A stretch of DNA of 64,000 bases, from NCBI RefSeq assembly GCF_000787775.1, contig NZ_BBPM01000003.1, forward strand, positions 20,012-84,011, written 5' to 3'. Under the pieces are notes generated by a model. The model saw only the letters and a list, made by a program, of their open reading frames with translations. It did no database searches and had not been told where the DNA came from. A program made the translations under genes and the position numbers. Shown piece by piece: positions 45,645 to 55,051 of this stretch; position 1 is the first letter of the stretch, and each line of letters starts with the position of its first letter. This DNA comes from Streptacidiphilus carbonis (GTDB taxonomy: Bacteria; Actinomycetota; Actinomycetes; Streptomycetales; Streptomycetaceae).

Positions 45645-47360
45645 TCAGGAGGTGTACGCCTGCAGCCCGGAGACCTGCCCGGCGGGCCAGCCGGTGTTGG
45701 CGGTGAAGGTGAGCCTCAGGTAGCGGGCGCTGCCGCCGGCGGGCAGGGTGACGGCGGCGGTGTTCCCGGTCGCCGGATCGAAGGTGTAGCCGGCCGAGCC
45801 GGCCAGGGTGCCGAACGAGGAGCCGTCGGCGCTGCCGGACACCGACAGCGTCTGGGTCCGGGCACCCCAGGCGGAGGAGGGCGGCAGGGTGAGCACCAGC
45901 CGCCGCACCGGCTGGGCGCTGCCCAGGTCGACCTGGATCCACTGCGGGAAGGCGTTGTTGGCGCTCTCCCAGTAGCTGTTGGGGTCGCCGTCGACCGCGT
46001 TGCCGCTGGCGTAGACCTGGGTGTGGCTGCTCTCCGACGTCGGCCGGTGCAGGGCCAGGTCGGTGCCGGGCGGCGGGGTGGTGGGCGGCGGGGTGGTCGG
46101 GCCGCCGGAGGCGGTGGGCGAGGTCGGCCGGGTGGCGGTCAGCGCGATCTGGCCCTTGAGCATCCGCCCGCCGTCGGCGGTGAGCCGCAGGTAGTAGTCC
46201 GAGGAGCAGGCGGTGCCGTCCGCGTCCAGGGCCAGCAGCCCGGACCCGGCCGGGACGCCGGCCTGGGTCTCCGCCGTCTTGGCGATCTGGTTGCCCTCGC
46301 CGTACTCGTCGAACATGGAGATGTAGATGCCCTGGGCGCCGACCCTGACCATGTTGTAGAACTGCCGCCACATGAAGTCGCCGTGCGCGCGCTGGTTGGC
46401 CGAGACGTCGCCGGGCAGCACGCAGGGCTGGTAGTCGATGCCGTTGGCGTTGCAGTCCGCCTGGTCCGGGACGTTGATGTTCTGGTAGACCGAGTCGGAG
46501 TCCGCGGCGGTGCCGATGGCGCCGACCATCCACGGCGAGAGCATGTTGAAGGCGTGGTAGGTGCCCAGGTAGCCGGCCCTGGACCCGCCGGTGCCGGTGC
46601 GCCACTCGCGCGGCACCCCGCCGATCACGTAGCAGCCCTGGCCCTTGAACCAGTTGACGACGTCCAGGCAGGTTCCGGCGTCCCAGGGGTGGTTGGCGTC
46701 GTTGAAGCCGAACCCCCAGATGCACACCACCGGCTTGCCGCTCTGCCGGGCGTAGGCGGCGGACGCGGTGTGCGCGGACATCTTGTTCGTCCAGTCCGCC
46801 TTGATCTCGGACTGCATGTTCGTCCAGCCGGTGACGTCGTACATGATGTAGAACTTGCGGCCGTAGGCCTCCGCCGAGCTGCGCACCCTGGCGGCCATCG
46901 CGTCGCGGGTCGGGCCCTCGCTGCTGTTGGGGTTGAACCGCTGGAGCGCGGCGGTGTCGCAGCCGTTCTGCTGCATCCACAGGAAGTGGGTGTCCACGGT
47001 CTGCTGGTCATAGGAGGAGAACAGGGTGGCCGGCCGGCCGTTGTTCAGGTTGGCGTAGCCGGTCTGGTAGCCGTGGGTGTACTCGCGCATGTCCGGCCAG
47101 GCCTTGATGGCGTTGTTCGAGGGCGACGGCGCCTGCGACCAGTTCTGGCTCCAGTGCCACCAGCCGTTGATCGGCGCACCGTCCCCGGCGCAGGCGAACC
47201 AGCCCTGGTAGCCGACGGTGATCTTCCCGACCACGTCGCCCGCCGGACCGGCGGGGGCCACCGCGGCGTCCGCCGTGCGCAGCAGCTGGGTTCCGGTGAC
47301 GGCGACTACCGCTGTTCCTCCGAGCACGGACGCCATGAATGTCCGTCGTGACAGTGCCAT
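45645..47360 (-). CDS. Secreted GH99-like glycosidase with discoidin domain
   Basis: 571 residues, ATG after GAGGA. A twin-arginine signal is present (LSRRTFMASVLGGTAVV). The catalytic part (about 45-400) starts ITVGYQGWFACAGDG and INGWWHWSQNW, the opening of GH99-type endo-alpha-mannosidase/mannanase-like barrels, and contains GIYISMFDEYGEGNQI with acidic residues. A Pro/Thr linker leads to a discoidin (F5/8 type C) domain at about 445-571 that is strikingly similar to the last domain of the GH87-like protein. The substrate is inferred only: alpha-mannan or alpha-glucan of fungi is possible. Confidence 0.8.
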   Translation of the reverse strand: MALSRRTFMASVLGGTAVVAVTGTQLLRTADAAVAPAGPAGDVVGKITVGYQGWFACAGDGAPINGWWHWSQNWSQAPSPSNNAIKAWPDMREYTHGYQTGYANLNNGRPATLFSSYDQQTVDTHFLWMQQNGCDTAALQRFNPNSSEGPTRDAMAARVRSSAEAYGRKFYIMYDVTGWTNMQSEIKADWTNKMSAHTASAAYARQSGKPVVCIWGFGFNDANHPWDAGTCLDVVNWFKGQGCYVIGGVPREWRTGTGGSRAGYLGTYHAFNMLSPWMVGAIGTAADSDSVYQNINVPDQADCNANGIDYQPCVLPGDVSANQRAHGDFMWRQFYNMVRVGAQGIYISMFDEYGEGNQIAKTAETQAGVPAGSGLLALDADGTACSSDYYLRLTADGGRMLKGQIALTATRPTSPTASGGPTTPPPTTPPPGTDLALHRPTSESSHTQVYASGNAVDGDPNSYWESANNAFPQWIQVDLGSAQPVRRLVLTLPPSSAWGARTQTLSVSGSADGSSFGTLAGSAGYTFDPATGNTAAVTLPAGGSARYLRLTFTANTGWPAGQVSGLQAYTS

Positions 47361-47434
47361 GGGTGATCCTCACGGGTGGGTGAGCAACGGATGAGCGATG
47401 TACCGTCAAATCGTTGAGTATTTCCCGATGGTTG

Positions 47435-47462
47435 TAAATAGATTGCTGAAAACTGTCGACAA
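47435..47462 (-). promoter_or_regulatory. Promoter candidate for the GH99-like gene
   Basis: On the minus strand: TTGTCG, 16 bases, TATTTA, which is close to a housekeeping promoter. The region is unusually AT-rich for this window. The upstream part contains GTTGTCGAC, also found before the GH87-like gene. Confidence 0.45.
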
Positions 47463-47485
47463 CCCCTAGCTTCTCAGTTGCCGGA

Positions 47486-48469
47486 ATGACCGCCGCACCG
47501 TCCAGCCAGGGGAGACCGGGACCGTTGACAGAGCATCAGGGAACGCCGCTGGTGGAGGCGGAGGGGCTGCGCAAGGTCTACCAGCCCTCGGGCTTCACCG
47601 CCGTGGACGGCATCGACTTCGCCCTGGCCCCCGGCGAGGCCTTCGGCTTCCTGGGCCCCAACGGGGCCGGCAAGTCCTCGACCATGCGCATGATCAGCTG
47701 CGTCTCCCCGCTGAGCGGCGGCTCGCTCCGAGTGCTCGGCCTGGACGCGGCCACCCGGGGCGCCGAGATCCGGGCCAGGATCGGGGTGGTCCCCCAGGAG
47801 GACACCCTGGACGAGGAGTTGACGGTCCGGGAGAACCTGCTGATCTACGGCCGCTACTTCGGGCTGCCCCGCGCGGTGGTGCGCGAACGCGCCGACCGGC
47901 TGCTGGAGTTCGCCCGGCTCACCGACAAGGCGGGCGAGCAGGTCTCGGCCCTGTCCGGCGGCATGAAGCGACGGCTCACCATCGCCCGCGGCCTGGTCAA
48001 CGAGCCGGAGATCCTGCTCCTGGACGAGCCCACCACCGGCCTGGACCCGCAGGCCCGCCATCTGCTCTGGGAACGGCTCTACCAGCTCAAGTCCGAAGGC
48101 GTCAGCCTCATCCTGACCACCCACTACATGGACGAGGCCGAGCAGCTCTGCGACCGCCTGGTGGTCATGGACGGCGGCCGGATCGTCGCCGGGGGCACCC
48201 CGCGTGAACTGATCGAGGCCCATGCCGGCCGCGAGGTGCTGGAAATCCGGGTCCCGCCCGGCGAGCAGGCGGTGACGGCGGAGAAGCTGCAGGGCCTGGC
48301 CGACCGGCTGGAGCCGCTGCCGGACCGGCTGCTGCTCTACACCGAGGACGGGGAGACCGCGCTGGCCGGGGTGCACGTCCGGGGCATCGTGCCGATCACC
48401 GCGCTGGTCCGGCGGGCCGGCCTGGAGGACGTCTTCCTCACCCTGACCGGCCGCACCCTCGTCGACTAG
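47486..48469 (+). CDS. ABC transporter ATP-binding protein (DrrA/NodI type)
   Basis: Up to 327 residues. Walker A is FLGPNGAGKSSTMRM, the Q loop VVPQEDTLDEELTV, the signature LSGGMKRRLTIARG and Walker B ILLLDEPTTGLDPQ. This is the group that exports lipids, sugars or drugs (NodI/DrrA). The ATG at 47486 has no ribosome binding site; a TTG at 47525 follows GGGGAGA, and the conserved fold begins only after that point, so the shorter form may be right. Two permease genes follow at once. Confidence 0.9.
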   Translation: MTAAPSSQGRPGPLTEHQGTPLVEAEGLRKVYQPSGFTAVDGIDFALAPGEAFGFLGPNGAGKSSTMRMISCVSPLSGGSLRVLGLDAATRGAEIRARIGVVPQEDTLDEELTVRENLLIYGRYFGLPRAVVRERADRLLEFARLTDKAGEQVSALSGGMKRRLTIARGLVNEPEILLLDEPTTGLDPQARHLLWERLYQLKSEGVSLILTTHYMDEAEQLCDRLVVMDGGRIVAGGTPRELIEAHAGREVLEIRVPPGEQAVTAEKLQGLADRLEPLPDRLLLYTEDGETALAGVHVRGIVPITALVRRAGLEDVFLTLTGRTLVD

Positions 48470-48497
48470 CCGCACCGAAAGCGAAAGGGACGCCCCC

Positions 48498-49322
48498 ATG
48501 GCCACGGCCACCGTCCGACCCGCCGCCGCACCCCCCGCGCCGCACTCGGGCCCGCCCCCGGCTCTGCGGGAGTTCGGCTACCGGCTGCACCGCTACCGCC
48601 GCACCTGGCGCGGCACCGTGGTGATCAGCGTGGCCAACCCGCTGCTGTTCCTGGCCGCCATCGGCGCCGGGCTGGGCAAGCTGGTGGACCGCGGCGGCAG
48701 CGGCTACCTGCACGGCGGCTCCTACGTCGCCTTCTTCGCCCCCGGGCTGCTGGCCGCGATGGCCATGCAGACCGGCTACATCGAGGCCGCCGGACCGGTG
48801 TTCCAGGCGGCCCGCCCGCAGGGCAGCTACCGCGCCGCGGCGGCGACCTCGATGGAGCCCACCGACATCCTCGGCGGCCATCTGCTGTTCATGGCCTTCC
48901 GGCTGGCCCTGAGCGCCACCGCGTTCACCGCCGTCGTCGCCGCGTTCGGCATCACCGGACCGCTGCGCGCCCTGCTGCTGGTACCGGCGGCCACCCTCAC
49001 CGGGATGGCCTTCTGCGCGCCGGTCGCCGCCTGGTCGGTCACGGTCACCCGGCAGGCCCGGCTCAACGGGGTGTTCCGCTTCGTACTGATGCCGCTCTAC
49101 ATGTTCTCCGGCACCTTCTTCTCGACCGACCAGCTCCCCGGCCCGCTGCAGGGCGTCGTCGCCTGCACCCCGCTCCACCAGGGCATCGCCCTGTGCCGCT
49201 CGATCGTCGCGGGTACCGCCACCGCCGGGGGCAGCGCGATGCACACCGGCTACCTGGCCGCCCTGGTCCTGATGGGCTGGCTGGCCGCCCGCCGCACCTT
49301 CACCCGCCGGCTGAACGGATAG
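48498..49322 (+). CDS. ABC-2 type transporter permease
   Basis: 274 residues, ATG after AAAGGGAC. Six membrane helices are expected; conserved pieces are GTVVISVANPLLFLAAIGAG and VFRFVLMPLYMFSGTFFSTD. It is the first of two NodJ/DrrB-type membrane subunits. With the ATPase and the next gene it forms a three-gene exporter. The stop is 11 bases before the next start. Confidence 0.92.
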   Translation: MATATVRPAAAPPAPHSGPPPALREFGYRLHRYRRTWRGTVVISVANPLLFLAAIGAGLGKLVDRGGSGYLHGGSYVAFFAPGLLAAMAMQTGYIEAAGPVFQAARPQGSYRAAAATSMEPTDILGGHLLFMAFRLALSATAFTAVVAAFGITGPLRALLLVPAATLTGMAFCAPVAAWSVTVTRQARLNGVFRFVLMPLYMFSGTFFSTDQLPGPLQGVVACTPLHQGIALCRSIVAGTATAGGSAMHTGYLAALVLMGWLAARRTFTRRLNG

Positions 49323-49332
49323 AGGAGCCCCC

Positions 49333-50115
49333 GTGCCCGCCCTGCTCCTGCTCGAACGCAATCTGCTCATCTACCGCCACACCTGGTACCTGCTGCTGGC
49401 CGAGGTGCTGGAGCCGATGCTCTACCAGCTCACCATCGGCGTCGGCATCGGCCAACTGGTCGGCCACGTCCCCGGCCTGGACGGGTCGGGACCGGGCGGC
49501 GGGTCCACCGGCGGCATCGGCTACTCGGCCTATGTCGCGCCGGCCCTGCTGGCCACCGCGGCGATGAACGGCGCGATGAACGAGACCACCTTCAACATGT
49601 TCGCCAAGCTGAAGCTGCAGCGCGTCTACGACTCGATCCTGGCCACCCCGATGACCGTCCACGACGTCGCCGTCGGCGAGGTGTGCTGGGCGCTGCTGCG
49701 CGGGGTGCTGGTCACCGCCGGCTTCCTGGCCGTGGTCGGCGCCTTCGGCCTGGTCCAGTCGGCCTGGATCCTGCTGGTGATCCCCGGGGCCGCGGTGGTC
49801 GGCTTCGCCTTCGCCTCGGTGGGGCTCGCGGTGGTCACCTTCCTGCGCGGCTGGGCGGACTTCCAGTTCATCCAGCTGGCGATGCTGCCGATGTTCCTGT
49901 TCGCGACCACTTTCTACCCGCTGGGGGTGTACCCCCGGCCGGTCCAGATCGCGGTGGAGTGCCTGCCGCTCTACCAGAGCATCCAGCTGATCCGGCTCCC
50001 CGCCCTGGGCGAGCCGGGCCCGGCCCTGCTGGTCCCGGTCGTCTACCTGCTGCTGATGGGCGCACTGGGACTGCGGATCGCCCTGCCCCGAATGCAGCGG
50101 ATGCTGCTGCACTAG
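49333..50115 (+). CDS. ABC-2 type transporter permease
   Basis: 260 residues, GTG after GAGGAG. Six membrane helices and the ABC-2 signature AMLPMFLFATTFYPLGVYP with a short C-terminal GALGLRIALPRM. It is the second membrane subunit of the exporter. The substrate is unknown. A long inverted repeat of the dispersed family follows the stop codon within a few bases and should end the operon. Confidence 0.92.
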   Translation: MPALLLLERNLLIYRHTWYLLLAEVLEPMLYQLTIGVGIGQLVGHVPGLDGSGPGGGSTGGIGYSAYVAPALLATAAMNGAMNETTFNMFAKLKLQRVYDSILATPMTVHDVAVGEVCWALLRGVLVTAGFLAVVGAFGLVQSAWILLVIPGAAVVGFAFASVGLAVVTFLRGWADFQFIQLAMLPMFLFATTFYPLGVYPRPVQIAVECLPLYQSIQLIRLPALGEPGPALLVPVVYLLLMGALGLRIALPRMQRMLLH

Positions 50116-50120
50116 GTCGA

Positions 50121-50245
50121 CTGCGGACCGTAAGTGGCTTGTCGCGCAGTTCCCCGCGCCCCTGCATAGTGCAACGCCCCCACAGCGGTTCAGTTGCAGC
50201 ACAGGGGCGCGGGGAACTGCGCCGCCAGCCACCTACGGTCCGCAG
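50121..50245. repeat. Dispersed intergenic repeat, copy C (full palindrome)
   Basis: A 125-base inverted repeat. The left arm reads CTGCGGACCGTA, GTGGC, CGCGCAGTTCCCCGCGCCCC; the right arm is the complement, with a few mismatches, around a central GTGCAAC-type loop. It lies between convergent genes and would fold into a long hairpin in either direction, as expected for a shared terminator. The same words occur at 7.8, 33.4 and 60.7 kb. Confidence 0.85.
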
Positions 50246-50257
50246 CCGTAGAAACCC

Positions 50258-50554
50258 TCAGCCCTCCGGCCGGGCCAGCGGCCACCCCCCGGCGGCGAGC
50301 CGGGCCCGGACCCGGGCCACATCGGCGTCGGCCAGCGGGCCGTTCGCGGTCGCCTCGGCCGCCTCGCGGATGGTTCTGGCGGTGATCGGGTCGCTGCCGC
50401 CGACCAGTTCATCGACGATCGAGAAGACCTGGTCGTCGGTCAACTGGCTTGCCAGCAGCGCGAACAGCGGAACGTAGTCACGCTCGGGCACACCCTCGGG
50501 GTAGCCCGCGCGGAGCCAGCCGACGATGGATGAGAGTACGGGAGGCAAGGGCAT
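50258..50554 (-). CDS. DUF3349 domain protein
   Basis: 98 residues. The text PVLSSIVGWLRAGYPEGVPE, YVPLFALLASQLTDDQVFSI and ARVRARLAAGGWPLARPEG matches the small actinobacterial DUF3349 family. It is helical and of unknown function. It is the third gene behind the phosphate transporter, in the same direction and close to it, so it probably belongs to that operon. Confidence 0.9.
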   Translation of the reverse strand: MPLPPVLSSIVGWLRAGYPEGVPERDYVPLFALLASQLTDDQVFSIVDELVGGSDPITARTIREAAEATANGPLADADVARVRARLAAGGWPLARPEG

Positions 50555-50575
50555 CTGCCTGGTCCCTTCTTGGTG

Positions 50576-50848
50576 TCAGGTCGCGGCGACGATCAGGTAG
50601 ATGCCCCAGCCCACTGCGGCCAGGACCACGGCGAAGCACAGCACGGCGACGGCCAGTCCCAGCGGGCTGCCGCCGACCACCCGGTCGTCGTCGTCCGCGC
50701 CGGCCCTGGTGGTGCCGGCCGCGCCGCCCGCGCCGGGGAGGCTCAGCGCGCGCAGCCCGACCGCGAACAGCGCCGGCAGCCCCGCGCCGGCCAGCAGGCC
50801 CACCACCACGATCTGCCACAGGGCGCTCAGATTGATCCAGTCGTTCAT
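50576..50848 (-). CDS. Small membrane protein of the pit operon
   Basis: 90 residues. Its ATG overlaps the stop of the phosphate transporter gene (ATGA). Two hydrophobic helices (WQIVVVGLLAGAGLPALFAV and LAVAVLCFAVVLAAVGWGIY) surround a short acidic loop (AGADDDDRV). Small proteins of this kind stand behind Pit genes in many Streptomyces. The function is unknown; it may be a subunit or regulator of the transporter. Confidence 0.8.
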   Translation of the reverse strand: MNDWINLSALWQIVVVGLLAGAGLPALFAVGLRALSLPGAGGAAGTTRAGADDDDRVVGGSPLGLAVAVLCFAVVLAAVGWGIYLIVAAT

Positions 50849-52002
50849 ACCGCCGCGACCTCCTTGGGCGCCTCGGTCGGCGGCGCGACCGAACCGGTCC
50901 ACTCCGCGTTGACGTTCTCATGGCTGACCGCGGTCCGGCGGGACCGCACGTAGATCAGCCCGGCCACCGCGAGCAGCAGTACCAGGACCACCACGATCCC
51001 GGCGTTGCCGCCGATGACATGGGCGAGCCCGTAGGCGCCCGCGCCGACCAGACCGGCGGCCGGCAGGGTGAACAGCCAGGCCACGGCCATCCGTCCGGCG
51101 ACGTTCCAGCGGACCTCGGCGCCCTTCTTGCCGACGCCGGTGCCGAGGATCGATCCGGTGGCGACATGGGTGGTGGACAGTGAGTAGCCGAAGTGGCTGG
51201 ACAGCAGGATCACCGCGGCCGAGGAGGACTCGGCGGCCATGCCCTGCGGCGACTCGATCTCCACCAGTCCCTTGCCGAGGGTGCGGATGACCCGCCAGCC
51301 GCCCATGTACGTGCCCAGGGAGATGGCGAGGGCGCAGGTGAGGATGACCCAGAACGGCGCCTTGGCACCGGAGTGCAGGCTGCCGTTGGCGATCAGCGCC
51401 AGGGTGATGATGCCCATGGTCTTCTGTGCGTCGTTGGTGCCGTGGGCCAGCGAGACCATCGACGCCGACCCGATCTGGCCGATCCGGAAGCCGTGGCTGC
51501 GGGCCTTGGGGTGGACCCCACGGCTGATCCGGTAGACCAGCCAGGTCCCGGTTGCGGCGACCAGCCCGGCGATGACCGGGGAGAGCCCGGCCGGGATGAT
51601 CACCTTCTGGAGGAGTCCGTGCCATTTGACCGCGTGGCCGCCCGCCGCGGCGATGGTCGAACCGACCACCCCGCCGATCAGGGCGTGCGAGGAACTGGAG
51701 GGGATCCCCAGGAACCAGGTGAGGAGGTTCCAGATGATGCCGCCGGCCAGTCCGGCGAAGACCACGGTGAGTGTGACGAGGTTGGTGGCCACCAGACCGC
51801 TGGCGATCGTCGCCGCGACGCTCAGCGAGAGGAAGGCACCGATCAGATTGAGTGCCCCGGACAGCGCGACCGCTGTCCTGGGACCGAGGGCGCCGGTGGC
51901 GATGGAGGTCGCCATGGCGTTGCCCGTGTCGTGGAATCCGTTGGTGAAGTCGAAGGCCAGCGCCGTGACGACCACCAGAGCAAGCAGAGTGTCGTTACCC
52001 AC
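50845..52002 (-). CDS. pit: Low-affinity inorganic phosphate transporter (PiT family)
   Basis: 385 residues, GTG start. About ten membrane helices. The two PiT signature repeats are visible: DFTNGFHDTGNAMATSIATG near the N-terminus and VSLAHGTNDAQKTMGIITLA in the second half. It takes up phosphate with a proton or metal-phosphate. It heads a three-gene operon with a small membrane protein and a DUF3349 protein. No Pho box was recognised upstream. Confidence 0.94.
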   Translation of the reverse strand: MGNDTLLALVVVTALAFDFTNGFHDTGNAMATSIATGALGPRTAVALSGALNLIGAFLSLSVAATIASGLVATNLVTLTVVFAGLAGGIIWNLLTWFLGIPSSSSHALIGGVVGSTIAAAGGHAVKWHGLLQKVIIPAGLSPVIAGLVAATGTWLVYRISRGVHPKARSHGFRIGQIGSASMVSLAHGTNDAQKTMGIITLALIANGSLHSGAKAPFWVILTCALAISLGTYMGGWRVIRTLGKGLVEIESPQGMAAESSSAAVILLSSHFGYSLSTTHVATGSILGTGVGKKGAEVRWNVAGRMAVAWLFTLPAAGLVGAGAYGLAHVIGGNAGIVVVLVLLLAVAGLIYVRSRRTAVSHENVNAEWTGSVAPPTEAPKEVAAV

Positions 52003-52321
52003 ATCGGCAGTGTCCCGAGGCGTGGGACGGCCGTCGAGACACCGGCGCGATCCTTACCCGACTGGCCGCACCCCCGTCACCAGGCGTCCACCTCAGCCAC
52101 CGTTCCGCTACGTCTCGGGCCGGCCCGGACCGTTTCACCGGCCAGAACCGGGGAACACAGCTGTTCGGGTGACCCGGGCGGGTGTGCCACACATCACTCT
52201 TTCGCCGATGTAACGAATATCCGTCCTTCACCGATAAACCCATCGGTGCTGCTTGGTGTGCAGTGCCGGATGCGTGTCCTGCGCAGCCTCGAGCAGGTCC
52301 TATGAGGGAGGCACAGCGCTG
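52003..52321. other. Intergenic region between pit and the HrdB-like gene
   Basis: About 320 bases without a gene. It is less GC-rich toward the sigma gene. A GGGAAC at 52151 could be an ECF-type -35 box and TAACGAAT at 52211 could be part of a -10 box, but neither has a convincing partner. A short CCGAT-N6-ATCGG hairpin lies at 52231-52246. A GGGAGG ribosome binding site ends 12 bases before the ATG of the sigma gene. Confidence 0.5.
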
Positions 52322-53446
<1,125 letters not shown>

Positions 53447-53496
53447 TCGGCCGCTGCCGCCCCGGCCGATGGAGTCATGGCCGCTAGAGTCGTGGC

Positions 53497-53883
53497 ATGA
53501 CTACGGACCAGGGGGACCAGGGGCCGGTCAGGGTCGACAGCTGGATCTGGTCGGTGCGGCTGACCAGGACCCGCTCACTGGCCGCGGCCGCCTGCAAGGC
53601 CGGCCATGTACGGGTGAACGGCGAGCGGGCCAAACCGGCCCAGACCGTGCGGCCCGGCGACGAGGTGCGGGTGCGCGAGAGCGGCGGCTACGAGCGGATC
53701 GTCACCGTCGCCAAGGTGGTGCGCAAGCGGGTCGGCGCGCCGGTCGCCGCCGAGTGCTATGTGGACGCCAGCCCGCCGCGGCCGCCGCGCGAGGAGGTCG
53801 TGCTGGTGGCGGTACGCGACCGCGGCACCGGTCGGCCTACCAAGCGGGACCGCCGCGAGCTGGAGCGGCTGCAGCGGCACTGA
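53497..53883 (+). CDS. S4-domain RNA-binding protein (Hsp15-like)
   Basis: 128 residues. The S4 fold is VRVDSWIWSVRLTRTRSLAA, CKAGHVRVNGERAKPAQTVR and GDEVRVRESG. Homologues of Hsp15 bind stalled 50S subunits that still carry nascent tRNA; a heat-shock function is known only for E. coli. The C-terminal basic tail (RPTKRDRRELERLQRH) fits RNA binding. Its last 47 bases overlap the end of the facing terpene synthase gene. Confidence 0.9.
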   Translation: MTTDQGDQGPVRVDSWIWSVRLTRTRSLAAAACKAGHVRVNGERAKPAQTVRPGDEVRVRESGGYERIVTVAKVVRKRVGAPVAAECYVDASPPRPPREEVVLVAVRDRGTGRPTKRDRRELERLQRH

Positions 53884-54907
53884 CCGGGGTCGCGGCCCGG
53901 GGGGCGTCCCGGAACTCGGTCCGGTCCGGGTGCAGCACCATCACCGCGGGCAGCTCGTCGGCGGCGCCCTCCCAGCGCCGGCCGCCGTCGCGGCCGTTGT
54001 AGCGCGGGCAGGACAGCGACCAGGCCAGGTTGCCGCTCAGCATCAGCCCCCAGGCCTCCAGGTACGGCTCCAGCCCCGGCCGATCGCCGTACCCGCGCCG
54101 CAGCCGCCCGGCCTCGGCGAAGAAGGCGTCCTCGGCGGCGGCCAGCCGGGCGCACAGCTCGTCCACCGCCTGCTGGAGGTCCAGACCGCGGGTGCGGCAC
54201 AGTACGCCCAGCGCGTTCATCGGCTCGTCCAGCAGGTACTCCTTGCGGTACGACAGCAGGTCGTTGACCAGGATGGTGTGCTCGAAGCAGGCGTCCAGGA
54301 AGCCGGCCAGCTCGGTCTCGGACGGCCCCGGGTCGCGCTCGCCCTCCAGTCCCAGGCCGTGCGCGATGGCCACTCCCACCAGGTCGAACGCGGCGTCGGC
54401 GCGCCGCACCGCGAGATAGCCGGCGTAGTCCGGGACCGGCGCGGCCGACTTGGTCGCGGCGGTCCGCACCACCTCCGAGAAGCCCGCCACGAACCGGGCC
54501 CACAGCGTCGGCGAGACGCCCTGGCGGACCCGCTCCAGGGTCTGCGCCAGCAGTCGCAGATGCGCGGACCCCCCGTCGGCCGGGGCTCCGGCCAGCACCG
54601 CCAGATAGCGCTCGGCCTGGGAGGTCTCCGCGGAGTCACCGTCCGTCACATCGTCCAGCAGGAACAGTACCGAGGCCGCCAGGCAGATGCCCAGCAGCCG
54701 GTCCTCGTCGGCGCCCGGCAGTACCCGGCACATCAGGCTGACGCCCTCGCACTCCCGGAACAGCCGGTGCTCCAGCGGCAGTCCGACGGCGGCCATCCGC
54801 TCCCGGAACCAGGCGTCGTGCCCGCGCCGCAACCGGGGCCCGGCCGGATGGTTGCCGGGGCCGGGCAGCCGGCCGCCGGGCAGTGCCAGACTCAGTTCGA
54901 TCGTCAT
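53837..54907 (-). CDS. Class I terpene synthase
   Basis: 356 residues, ATG after GGGAG. The Asp-rich metal motif is LLDDVTD (Asp85-Asp89), the NSE motif is VNDLLSYRKE (Asn215, Ser219, Glu223), the effector Arg lies at 169 (VRRADAAFD) and the C-terminal Arg-Tyr pair at 302/303 (SCPRYNGR). All residues for three Mg2+ and diphosphate are present, so it should be active. It likely cyclises geranyl or farnesyl diphosphate; the product cannot be predicted. No P450 or prenyl transferase lies close by. The C-terminal 25 residues are low-complexity and overlap the S4 gene. Confidence 0.93.
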   Translation of the reverse strand: MTIELSLALPGGRLPGPGNHPAGPRLRRGHDAWFRERMAAVGLPLEHRLFRECEGVSLMCRVLPGADEDRLLGICLAASVLFLLDDVTDGDSAETSQAERYLAVLAGAPADGGSAHLRLLAQTLERVRQGVSPTLWARFVAGFSEVVRTAATKSAAPVPDYAGYLAVRRADAAFDLVGVAIAHGLGLEGERDPGPSETELAGFLDACFEHTILVNDLLSYRKEYLLDEPMNALGVLCRTRGLDLQQAVDELCARLAAAEDAFFAEAGRLRRGYGDRPGLEPYLEAWGLMLSGNLAWSLSCPRYNGRDGGRRWEGAADELPAVMVLHPDRTEFRDAPRAATPVSAAAAAPARGGPAW

Positions 54908-54980
54908 TCGGTGCTCCCAAGATCCGCTTTCCTGAGGAAACCCAACGACACACCCTTCCCCGCGTTGCTACCGTTCGCAC

Positions 54981-55005
54981 GGATGCACCCGGCCATTCGG
55001 GGTAG
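54981..55005 (+). promoter_or_regulatory. SigB-type promoter candidate
   Basis: GGAT, 15 bases, GGGTAG, about 47 bases before the start codon of the PerM-type gene. It matches the loose SigB-family pattern. Confidence 0.35.
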
Positions 55006-55051
55006 GTGCCTGCACCCGGCGGCGACCAGGCCCCGACCTCAAGGAGTACCG

